A stretch of DNA of 64,000 nt from Anaerolineales bacterium. Lineage in GTDB: Bacteria; Chloroflexota; Anaerolineae; Anaerolineales; UBA11579. Location of the stretch: positions 397,696-461,695 of the forward strand of contig JAHBVE010000003.1 of the NCBI GenBank assembly GCA_019637675.1, read 5' to 3'. A model generated the notes under the pieces. That model was given only the letters and a program-made list of their open reading frames with translations, had not been told where the DNA came from and ran no database searches. Positions 8,174 to 16,633 of this stretch are shown here, one piece after another (within the stretch, counting starts at the first letter, position 1; each line of letters starts with the position of its first letter). Both the position numbers and the translations under genes were made by a program.

Positions 8174-9019
8174 ATGACCGAGAAACTACCTGCGGTGCTC
8201 ATCACCGGCGCCTCGACCGGCATTGGCAAGGCGTGTGCCATTCACCTGGCGCAGCGCGGCTGGCGCGTCTTCGCCGGCGTGCGCCGCAGCGCCGACGTGC
8301 GCAGCCTGGCCGCGGCGGCCGGCAACATCACGCCTGTGATCCTAGACGTGACCAAGCCGGCTCACATTACCCGCGCGGTGCAAGCGCTGCAGAAAGCGCT
8401 CGGCCGCAACGGCCTGCAGGCGCTGGTGAACAACGCCGGGATCGCCGTCGCCGGCCCGCTGGAGTTTTTGCCGATCGAGGAGCTGCGCTACCAGATGGAG
8501 GTCAACTTCATCGGCCAGGTGGCGCTGACCCAGGCCTGCCTGCCCTTGCTGCGGGCCGGGCGCGGGCGGGTGGTGAATGTCAGCTCCATCAGCGGCAAGG
8601 TAGCCGCGCCCTTGCTGTCGCCGTACTCGGCTTCCAAGTTCGCGTTGGAGGCGTTCACCGACGCGTTGCGGCGTGAGCTGTACCCGTGGGGGCTGCCGGT
8701 CGTATCCATCGTAGCAGGCAGTATCGCCACGCCGATCTGGGACAAGAGCGTGGGCAGCGCCACGCGCATGCGCGGCGATCTGCCGCGGCGGGCGGAAAGT
8801 TTGTACGGCCCCATGATGCAGCGCGGTTACCAGCGCGCCAAGCGCTCGGCGGCGCGCGGCCTGCCGGTGGAAGAGTTCGCCGCCATGCTGGAGCGCATCC
8901 TGCTGGCCGAGAGGCCGCGCACGCGCTACATCATCGGCAAGGGCACCTGGCTGGCGGCCACCCTGGCGCGGGTGCTGCCTGACCGCTGGATGGACCGGCT
9001 GCTGCGGCGCACCTACTAA
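8174..9019 (+). CDS. Short-chain dehydrogenase/reductase
   Basis: A classical NAD(P)-dependent SDR of 281 residues. The cofactor loop TGASTGIG is at 11-18, the NNAG motif near residue 90 and the catalytic Ser (VVNVSSISG) followed by YSASK near 155. Substrate cannot be assigned; the spacing resembles the retinol/11-cis-type or steroid-type SDRs, and the last 70 residues carry basic patches (RGYQRAKRSAARG). No clear Shine-Dalgarno precedes the ATG. The next gene (tsaE) begins 36 bases on with its own -10-like box, so the two need not be co-transcribed. Confidence 0.85.
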   Translation: MTEKLPAVLITGASTGIGKACAIHLAQRGWRVFAGVRRSADVRSLAAAAGNITPVILDVTKPAHITRAVQALQKALGRNGLQALVNNAGIAVAGPLEFLPIEELRYQMEVNFIGQVALTQACLPLLRAGRGRVVNVSSISGKVAAPLLSPYSASKFALEAFTDALRRELYPWGLPVVSIVAGSIATPIWDKSVGSATRMRGDLPRRAESLYGPMMQRGYQRAKRSAARGLPVEEFAAMLERILLAERPRTRYIIGKGTWLAATLARVLPDRWMDRLLRRTY

Positions 9020-9042
9020 GCGCGCACCGCAAGGCCGCTACG

Positions 9043-9048
9043 TATAAT
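9043..9048 (+). promoter_or_regulatory. -10 box for a probably leaderless tsaE transcript
   Basis: A perfect TATAAT ends 6 bases before the GTG start codon at 9055. Transcription would therefore begin at or one base from the start codon. No recognisable -35 is present and there is no Shine-Dalgarno between box and start. Confidence 0.5.
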
Positions 9049-9054
9049 GTAAGC

Positions 9055-9549
9055 GTGCCGATACTCACGGATGGCGCCCTCGAAGTCTTCAGCAACAGCC
9101 CGGAGCAAACCCGCCGCCTGGGGATGCAACTGGGCGAGCTGTTGGCGCCTGGCGACGTCATCTGGCTGGAGGGTGACCTGGGCAGCGGCAAGACCACCCT
9201 GGTGCAAGGCATGGCCGCCGGCTGGGGCTCGGCCGACTTGGTCACCAGCCCCACCTTCGTGCTGGTGAATGTGTACCGCCGCCCCAACCGCCAGCAATTT
9301 GCCCACATGGATGCCTATCGCCTGGAGAGCGCCGAAGACGCCGAGCAGCTGGACCTGGACGCGCTGATGGACCAGGGGCCGCTGATCGTGGAGTGGGCTC
9401 CGCGCATTGCGGCGGCCCTGCCGGCAGACCGGCTGCACTTGCAGTTGCAGACCGTGGATGAAACCCGCCGCCATATTCTGATGGAACCACGCGGCGAGCG
9501 ATACCAAGATATTGCCCGCGCCTTCAAAGACGCGGTGTACGGAAACTAA
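9055..9549 (+). CDS. tsaE: tRNA threonylcarbamoyladenosine biosynthesis ATPase TsaE
   Basis: Small P-loop ATPase (164 residues) that works with TsaB and TsaD to place the t6A modification at position 37 of ANN-decoding tRNAs. Walker A GDLGSGKT is at 40-47, followed by TSPTFVLVNVY and the H-DAYRL segment typical of the family. It starts with GTG, apparently leaderless. tsaB follows 2 bases after its stop and rimI overlaps tsaB, so the three form a translationally coupled operon seen in many bacteria. Confidence 0.93.
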   Translation: MPILTDGALEVFSNSPEQTRRLGMQLGELLAPGDVIWLEGDLGSGKTTLVQGMAAGWGSADLVTSPTFVLVNVYRRPNRQQFAHMDAYRLESAEDAEQLDLDALMDQGPLIVEWAPRIAAALPADRLHLQLQTVDETRRHILMEPRGERYQDIARAFKDAVYGN

Positions 9550-9551
9550 CC

Positions 9552-10223
9552 ATGACTCTGCTCGCCATTGACGCTTCGACCCGCAACACCGGCATCGCCA
9601 TCTACAACGGCGTGCACGTGGTGTATGAGTGCAGCTGGTTCAGCGAGCAGTTCCATAGTGTGGAGCTGGCCCCGGCGGTCGAGCTGGGGCTGCACCGGGC
9701 GGGCGTGGGCGCCAAGGATCTGAAGGCGCTGGCGGTTGCTATCGGGCCGGGCTCATATACCGGCCTGCGCATCGGCCTGGCGCTGGCCAAGGGGCTGGTC
9801 TTCGCCCGCAACCTGGCGCTGGTCTCGGTGCCTACGCTGGATGTGCTGGCGCTGGGCCAGCCGCTGCAAGAGCTGCCCATGGCGGCCGCGCTGCAGGCTG
9901 GCCGCGGCCGCCTGGGCGTGGGCTGGTACCACGCCAAAGAGGGCGCCTGGCACGCCTCGGCCGCGGCTGAGTTGATGACCGCGGCCGAGCTGGCTGAGCG
10001 CATTCAGCGCCCCACCTACGTGTGCGGCGAGTTAAGTGAAGAAGACCGCGCCACCCTGGGGCGCAAGTACAAGAACGCCGTGCTGGCCAGCCCGGCCTGG
10101 AGCCTGCGCCGGCCCGCCATCCTGGCGGAGTTGGGTTGGCAGCGCTGGCAGGCCGGCGAGCTGACCGACCCGGCCGGCTTGACCCCGCTGTATTTGCAGG
10201 CCAGCAATGCGGTGCCGCAGTGA
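9552..10223 (+). CDS. tsaB: tRNA threonylcarbamoyladenosine biosynthesis protein TsaB
   Basis: ASKHA-fold scaffold protein of the t6A machinery, 223 residues. The N-terminal phosphate-like loop LLAIDASTRNTGIAI and the diagnostic GPGSYTGLRIGLALAKGL (near residues 66-83) are clear. TsaB binds TsaD and TsaE; tsaD is not in the window. ATG lies 2 bases after the tsaE stop. Its TGA overlaps the GTG start of rimI in the sequence GTGA. Confidence 0.94.
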   Translation: MTLLAIDASTRNTGIAIYNGVHVVYECSWFSEQFHSVELAPAVELGLHRAGVGAKDLKALAVAIGPGSYTGLRIGLALAKGLVFARNLALVSVPTLDVLALGQPLQELPMAAALQAGRGRLGVGWYHAKEGAWHASAAAELMTAAELAERIQRPTYVCGELSEEDRATLGRKYKNAVLASPAWSLRRPAILAELGWQRWQAGELTDPAGLTPLYLQASNAVPQ

Positions 10224-10723
10224 GCGTGCCTGGCTTCATCATCCGGCCGATGCGCCTGGAAGATATTGAGCCAGTGCACGCCCTGGAAGTTGCCATTTTC
10301 CCCACGCCCTGGTCGCTCAACAGCTACATGTTCGAGCTGGAGCAGAATGCCGCCTCGCACCAATGGGTGGTGGAAAGCCGGCCTGGCGGCCAGATCGCGG
10401 CCTATGTGGTGTGTTGGCTGCTGGGTGGGGACGAGCTGCACATCGCCAATATTGCCGTAGCGCCCGCCTACCGGCGCCACGGCCTGGGCCGCCGCCTGCT
10501 GGCGCACGCCCTGGCGGCCGGCGCCGCATTGGGCGCCGAGAGCGCCGCCCTGGAAGTGCGTGCCAGCAATCTAGCCGCCCAGCAGCTGTATGCGGAGTTC
10601 GGTTTTGAGGTGGCCGCCGTGCGCAAGGGCTATTACCAGGACAATCACGAGGACGCCTGGCTGATGCATCTGCCCAGCCTGGGCGCGTTTCTGGCGCAAC
10701 AGGCCGGGCAAAACTCCGTCTGA
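10220..10723 (+). CDS. rimI: RimI-type ribosomal-protein/N-terminal acetyltransferase
   Basis: GNAT-fold acetyltransferase of 167 residues. The acetyl-CoA loop is VAPAYRRHGLGRRLL and the RimI-like end is GYYQDNHEDAWLMHL. I place the start at the GTG at 10220, which overlaps the tsaB stop by 4 bases (GTGA). The in-frame ATG at 10136 would extend 88 bases into tsaB and add unrelated sequence. RimI acetylates the N-terminus of S18 in E. coli; location next to tsaB is the classic arrangement. Orthology to RimI rather than to another GNAT rests on context and the C-terminal motif. Confidence 0.88.
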   Translation: MSVPGFIIRPMRLEDIEPVHALEVAIFPTPWSLNSYMFELEQNAASHQWVVESRPGGQIAAYVVCWLLGGDELHIANIAVAPAYRRHGLGRRLLAHALAAGAALGAESAALEVRASNLAAQQLYAEFGFEVAAVRKGYYQDNHEDAWLMHLPSLGAFLAQQAGQNSV

Positions 10724-10799
10724 CTTTCAGGGTAGAGTCTTGCCCAACACGGGTACTATTAAGCCCGCATTTTTCGATAGCATCTCTATTAGAGGTTGA

Positions 10800-12119
10800 A
10801 TGACTGCAATTCGCACTGAACTTGAGCGCAAGCTGAGCGAGCGCCGCGCCCGCATGGCTGTGCTGGGCATGGGCTATGTGGGCTTGCCGCTGGCGGCTGT
10901 GTTCGCCGAGGCTGGCTTTGACGTCACGGGGATTGACCCGGACCCGCGCAAGATCGAAGCCCTGAACAAGGGTGAATCCTACATTGGCGATATCCCCAGC
11001 AGCCAGGTGGCTGCGTTGGTGAAGGCCGGCAAGCTGCACGCCAGCGCCACCTTCGAGCCGCTGGCCGAGATGGACCTGGTCAGCATTTGTGTGCCCACGC
11101 CGCTGCGCAAGACCGGCGACCCGGATCTGTCGTACATCCTCTCGGCCACGGAGCAGTTGGCCAAGTATCTGCACGCCGGCATGGTCATCGTGCTCGAATC
11201 GACCACCTACCCCGGCACTACGCGCGAGCTGGTGCTCGAGAAGCTCGAGAGCATCAGCGGACTGAAAGCAGGGCAGGATTTCTTCCTGGCGTTCTCGCCG
11301 GAGCGGGTCGACCCCGGCCGCGAGGACTGGACCACCGTGAACATGCCCAAGGTCATCGGCGGTATCACCCCGGCCTGCGGAGAAGTGGCTGCGCTGTGGT
11401 ACGGCCAGGCGCTGAAGACGGTCATCCCGGTCAGCTCGGCCGAGGTGGCCGAGATGGCCAAGTTGCTCGAGAACACCTTCCGCATGGTCAACATCGGCCT
11501 GGTCAACGAGATGGCGCTGATGTGCCAGCGTCTGGGCGTGGACGTGTGGGAAGTCATCGACGCGGCGGCCACCAAGCCGTTCGGCTTCATGAAGTTCACC
11601 CCTGGCCCGGGTTTGGGCGGCCACTGTATCCCGATCGACCCGTTGTATCTCTCGTGGAAGCTGAAGTCGCTCAACTACACAGCGCGCTTCATTGAATTGG
11701 CGTCTGAGATCAACACCAACATGCCGCGCTATGTGGTCAGCCGCGTGCAGGAAGCGCTGAACGAGCACGGTAAGGCGCTCAACGGCAGCAAGGTGCTGGT
11801 GGTGGGTGCGGCTTACAAGCCGGACATTGACGACTTGCGCGAATCGCCTGCGCTGGATGTGATCGGCCTGCTGAAGGAAAAGAAGGCCACGGTCAGCTAC
11901 CACGACCCGTTCATCCCGCATGTGGAGCACGACGGCTGGGCGCTGGAAAGCGTGGCGGACATGCTGAAGGCCGCTGCCGAGGCGGATGCTGTGGTGGTGG
12001 TGACCAACCACACGGACTACGATTACCCGGCGCTGCTCAAGAACGCCAAGCTCATCATTGATACCCGTAACGCCTTCGGCGCAACGGCCAAAGGCAACCC
12101 CAAGGTGATCAAGCTCTAG
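10800..12119 (+). CDS. UDP-sugar 6-dehydrogenase (UDP-GlcNAc/ManNAc or UDP-glucose type)
   Basis: NAD-dependent enzyme oxidising the C6 hydroxyl of a UDP-hexose(amine) to a uronic acid. 439 residues: Rossmann loop GMGYVGLPLAAVFAEAG near 24, the ESTTYPGTT and SPERVDPG segments, the catalytic Cys in GLGGHCIPIDP (near 278), and a C-terminal UDP-binding domain. GGHCIPIDP and the overall pattern resemble the WbpA/WecC subgroup more than plain UDP-glucose dehydrogenase. First gene of the surface-polysaccharide operon; its stop shares one base with the start of the next gene. Confidence 0.85.
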   Translation: MTAIRTELERKLSERRARMAVLGMGYVGLPLAAVFAEAGFDVTGIDPDPRKIEALNKGESYIGDIPSSQVAALVKAGKLHASATFEPLAEMDLVSICVPTPLRKTGDPDLSYILSATEQLAKYLHAGMVIVLESTTYPGTTRELVLEKLESISGLKAGQDFFLAFSPERVDPGREDWTTVNMPKVIGGITPACGEVAALWYGQALKTVIPVSSAEVAEMAKLLENTFRMVNIGLVNEMALMCQRLGVDVWEVIDAAATKPFGFMKFTPGPGLGGHCIPIDPLYLSWKLKSLNYTARFIELASEINTNMPRYVVSRVQEALNEHGKALNGSKVLVVGAAYKPDIDDLRESPALDVIGLLKEKKATVSYHDPFIPHVEHDGWALESVADMLKAAAEADAVVVVTNHTDYDYPALLKNAKLIIDTRNAFGATAKGNPKVIKL

Positions 12120-13087
12120 TGGCTACCTATCTGCTGACCGGTGCGGCGGGCTTCATTGCGGCCCGCGTAGCGGACCTACTGCTGCAGGATGGCCACAGCA
12201 TCGTGGGTGTGGATGATCTCAACGACTCCTACGATGTGCGCATGAAGCAGCACCGCCTGGATGCGCTGCAGAAGCACAGCCAGTTTGAATTCCATCATAT
12301 GGATATTGCCGACCGCGACAAAGTGGCCGCCCTGGGGCGGCCGTACGACGCGGTCATCAACCTGGCGGCGCGGGCCGGCGTGCGCGACAGCGTGCGCGAC
12401 CCGTGGGTGTATATATCCGCCAACATGGTGGGCACCACCAACCTGCTCGAGCTGTGCAAGGCGCACCGCGTCCCCAAGTTCATTTTGGCGTCCACCTCCA
12501 GTATCTATGGCAACGATGCCCCGCTGCCCACGCCGGAGACGGCCGAGAGCAGCCGCCCGCTGCAACCGTACGCGGCCAGCAAGAAGGGCGCTGAGGCCAT
12601 GTGCCATGCGTATCACTACCTGGATGGCATTGATGTCTCGGTGGTGCGCTATTTCACCGTGTACGGCCCGGCCGGGCGCCCGAATATGTCCATGTTCCGC
12701 TTCATGCAATGGATCAACGAAGGCCGCCCGGTGCTGGTGAACGGTGATGGGGAGCAGAAGCGCGGCTTTACGTATCTGGATGACATTGCGCGCGGCACCA
12801 TTTTGGCGCTCAAGCCGGTGGGCTACGAGATCATCAACCTCGGCGGCCACGAGACCATCTCGATCAACCAGCTCATCACCATGATGGAAGAGGCGCTCGG
12901 CAAGAAGGCCACCATCACGCATGGGCCGTTCGACAAGGCCGACATGATGGCCAACTGGGCCGATGTGAGCAAGGCCGGCCAGCTGCTGGGCTGGGAGCCG
13001 GCCGTGGGGCTGCACGAGGGCATTAGCCGCATGGTGGCCTGGTACAGGCAGGAACACAGCTGGGCCAGCCAGATCAACACGGACTAA
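12119..13087 (+). CDS. NAD-dependent nucleotide-sugar epimerase (UDP-uronate 4-epimerase-like)
   Basis: Extended SDR of 322 residues starting with GTG at 12119. The glycine loop is TGAAGFIAARVA (the third Gly replaced by Ala), with the STSSIYG segment and catalytic YAASK near 158-162. YFTVYGPAGRPNMSMFRF and DGEQKRGFTYLDDIARG are typical of UDP-glucuronate/galacturonate epimerases. Directly downstream of the UDP-sugar dehydrogenase, it probably inverts C4 of that enzyme's product. It could instead act on UDP-GlcNAc; sequence alone does not decide. Confidence 0.82.
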   Translation: MATYLLTGAAGFIAARVADLLLQDGHSIVGVDDLNDSYDVRMKQHRLDALQKHSQFEFHHMDIADRDKVAALGRPYDAVINLAARAGVRDSVRDPWVYISANMVGTTNLLELCKAHRVPKFILASTSSIYGNDAPLPTPETAESSRPLQPYAASKKGAEAMCHAYHYLDGIDVSVVRYFTVYGPAGRPNMSMFRFMQWINEGRPVLVNGDGEQKRGFTYLDDIARGTILALKPVGYEIINLGGHETISINQLITMMEEALGKKATITHGPFDKADMMANWADVSKAGQLLGWEPAVGLHEGISRMVAWYRQEHSWASQINTD

Positions 13088-13089
13088 TA

Positions 13090-14448
13090 ATGCTGCGCAG
13101 CCCGCTCGAAAAGCTCAACAAGATCTACTTGCGTGTCTTTGATTCGGAGTTCATGCGCCGCATTCTGCGCAACTCCAGCTATCTGGTGAGCGCCACGGTG
13201 GTGACCGCCGGCATCGGCTTTGTGCAGAACGCCTTCCAGTTCCGCGTGTTGGGTGTGGCTGGCGTGGGTCTGATGGCGGCCATGGCGGCTTTCACCAACG
13301 TCATCAATCGCTTCACCGCCTTCCGCATTGACGAGCTGGTCATCAAGTATGTGCGCCTGTATGTCGAGCGCAAGGAGCCGCTGAAGGCTGCGGCGGTGTA
13401 CAAGCTGGCCGCCCTGCTGGAAGCCGGCGGCGCCATCCTCGCTTTTGGACTGATCTATTTCCTCGCCCCGCTTGGCGTGCAATTCTTTTCTGACGTGAGC
13501 GGGGTCGAAGCCCTGTTCGTGCTGTATGGCACGCTGGTGCTGATCAACCTCACCTATGACAGCTCTGACGGCATCCTGCAGGTCTTCAACCGCTTTGACG
13601 CAAAATCGGTCATAGATGTATGCCAGAGCCTGCTGCGCCTGGGACTGACCGCCTGGGTGTTCTTCAACGGCGGCGGCTTGATGGAGATCATCCTGGCCGA
13701 GCTGGCCGGGCGCCTGCTGCGCTCGCTGGCTGTCATCATCCTGGCCTTGCGCACCGCCAAGCGCGAGTGGGGCGCGGGCTGGTGGCGCACGCCGATCAGC
13801 GTGCTGCAGAGCGACCGCCGCAGCCTGCTGACCTTTGCGTTCAGCACCAACCTGAGCGCCACGGTCAGCCTGGTGGCCAAGGACAGCGAAGACCTGTGGG
13901 TCAACGCCTTCCTGGGCAACGTGAGTGGCGGCATCTACGCGGCGGCGCGCAGCCTGATCGGCCTGCTGCAGATCCCGATCAGCCCGCTGCCCTCGACCAC
14001 GTATCCGGAGCTTTCGCGCGCCGTGGCGCAGGACAACTGGAAGGCGGTGCGCGGCGTACTGCGGCGCGGCTCACTGTTGGCGGCGCTGTATTCGCTGCCG
14101 GTGGCGGTGCTGCTGATCGTCTTCGGCCGCCAGGTCATCACCTGGTATCAAGGCGAGGCCTTCCTGCCCGCCTATCTGCCGCTGGTGGTGCTCACTATCG
14201 GCTATACGGTCGTCAATCTCTTCTATTGGAGCCGGGCGGCGTTGCTGGCTTTCAATCGCCCGGTGTATCCGACCCTGATCAATCTTGCCGGCATGTTGCT
14301 CAAGATCGCCGGCGTGTTCGCCTTCGCGCAGTACGGCGCGGTCGGCTTTGCCGCCCTGCTGTCTGGCTACTACATCTTCACCGTCGGCTTGTCCGTATTG
14401 CGCATCAACCAAGACCTGCGCCGCCACCTGGCGCCCGCGGCGGCCTGA
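13090..14448 (+). CDS. Wzx-like polysaccharide flippase
   Basis: Integral membrane protein of 452 residues with about 12-14 hydrophobic segments, of the MATE/MVF-type O-antigen translocase group. It presumably flips undecaprenyl-pyrophosphate-linked oligosaccharide across the membrane. SATVVTAGIGFVQNAFQFRVLGVAGVGLMA at the start resembles lipid-III flippases. It begins 2 bases after the epimerase and its TGA overlaps the ATG of the following glycosyltransferase by one base, indicating translational coupling. Confidence 0.8.
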   Translation: MLRSPLEKLNKIYLRVFDSEFMRRILRNSSYLVSATVVTAGIGFVQNAFQFRVLGVAGVGLMAAMAAFTNVINRFTAFRIDELVIKYVRLYVERKEPLKAAAVYKLAALLEAGGAILAFGLIYFLAPLGVQFFSDVSGVEALFVLYGTLVLINLTYDSSDGILQVFNRFDAKSVIDVCQSLLRLGLTAWVFFNGGGLMEIILAELAGRLLRSLAVIILALRTAKREWGAGWWRTPISVLQSDRRSLLTFAFSTNLSATVSLVAKDSEDLWVNAFLGNVSGGIYAAARSLIGLLQIPISPLPSTTYPELSRAVAQDNWKAVRGVLRRGSLLAALYSLPVAVLLIVFGRQVITWYQGEAFLPAYLPLVVLTIGYTVVNLFYWSRAALLAFNRPVYPTLINLAGMLLKIAGVFAFAQYGAVGFAALLSGYYIFTVGLSVLRINQDLRRHLAPAAA

Positions 14449-15569
14449 TGCGGGTCGCCCTGATCGAGCCCGGCGAGCTGCCGGCCCAGACCGCCAACAG
14501 CATCCAACGCATGAAGATGGCCCAGGCGCTGGCCGCCACGGGCAACAGCGTGCGCGTGTTCGCGCCGGGGAAGCACCCGGGCATCTCCTGGGCTGAGTTT
14601 GCGCGGCACTATGGCCTGCAGCATGAGTTCGAACTGGAGTGGGTGCCCAACCTGCCCGCCCTGCGGCGCTACGACTTTGCCGTTTACGTAGTGCGCCGGG
14701 CGCGCGCCTGGGGGGCGGAGGTGCTGTATTCGCGTTCGCCGCAGGCCGCCACCTGGGCGGCCCTGCGCGGGCTGCCCAGCATCTTTGAGCTGCACGACGT
14801 GCCGATGGGCTTCATGGGCCCGTGGCTGCTGCGCCGCTTTCTGGCGGCGCCGGCCGCCAGCCGCCTGGTAGCCAATACCCAGTTTTTGGCGGATACGATC
14901 TCGGCCAACTATCCGGTCCCGGCCCGCGAGGGCTTTTTGCTGATGGCGCCCAACGGCGTAGACCTGGAACGCTATGCCGACTTGCCGCAGCCGGCGGCCG
15001 CCCGCACGCAGCTCGGCCTGCCGGACGGGTTCACCGTCGGTTACACGGGCCATCTCTACCCCGGGCGCGGGTTGGACATGATGCTGGAGCTGGCCACGGC
15101 GCTGCCGGAGATGCGCTTCCTGCTGGTGGGCGGAAAACCCGCCGATGTCGAGGCGGCCCGCCAGCGAGCGGCCGGGTTGCCCAACATCACGCTGACCGGC
15201 TTCGTACCCAATGCGGAGCTGCCGCGCTACCAGGCCGCCGCGGATGTGCTCATCATGCCGTACAGCCAGCAGGTGTCCGGCTCCTCCGGCGGCGACATTG
15301 CGCCCTACCTTAACCCGATGAAAATGTTCGAGTACCTGGCCTGCGCCCGCCCGATCGTGACCAGCGACCTGCCGATCTTGCGCGAAGTGCTGAGCGAAGA
15401 TAACGCCGTCATCCTCCCCAGCCAGGATGTGGCTGCCTGGGCGGGGGCGCTGCGCCAGCTGGCGGCCGAGCCAGCCCGCCGCCAGGCCCTGGCTGCCGCC
15501 GCCCGGCGCATTGCCGAGCAAAATACCTGGCAGCAACGTGCCCTGCGCCTGTTGGCTGGCCTACGTTAG
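14448..15569 (+). CDS. Glycosyltransferase family 4
   Basis: A 373-residue GT-B retaining glycosyltransferase. The N-terminal half has the acceptor-side loop GELPAQTANSIQRMKMAQAL. The C-terminal half has GYTGHLYPGRGLDMMLE, TLTGFVPNAELPRYQAAADVLIMPY and the sugar-nucleotide region NPMKMFEYLACARPIVTSD. The usual EX7E appears in modified form. The ATG at 14448 overlaps the flippase stop. Donor and acceptor are unknown; it is part of the polysaccharide operon. Confidence 0.85.
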   Translation: MRVALIEPGELPAQTANSIQRMKMAQALAATGNSVRVFAPGKHPGISWAEFARHYGLQHEFELEWVPNLPALRRYDFAVYVVRRARAWGAEVLYSRSPQAATWAALRGLPSIFELHDVPMGFMGPWLLRRFLAAPAASRLVANTQFLADTISANYPVPAREGFLLMAPNGVDLERYADLPQPAAARTQLGLPDGFTVGYTGHLYPGRGLDMMLELATALPEMRFLLVGGKPADVEAARQRAAGLPNITLTGFVPNAELPRYQAAADVLIMPYSQQVSGSSGGDIAPYLNPMKMFEYLACARPIVTSDLPILREVLSEDNAVILPSQDVAAWAGALRQLAAEPARRQALAAAARRIAEQNTWQQRALRLLAGLR

Positions 15570-15591
15570 AATTAGCGCTGATTTCCACTGA

Positions 15592-16575
<984 letters not shown>

Positions 16576-16633
16576 TTCGATGTTCGCCAGCAGCCCTGGC
16601 GGTAAAATCAACGAATGTCCCCAGTAGGAGCTA

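Noticed and set aside
13620-14447. Long in-frame extension of the GT4 gene into the flippase gene
   Set aside because: The extension is out-of-frame flippase sequence with no domain; ATG 14448 overlapping the flippase stop gives a normal GT4 length.
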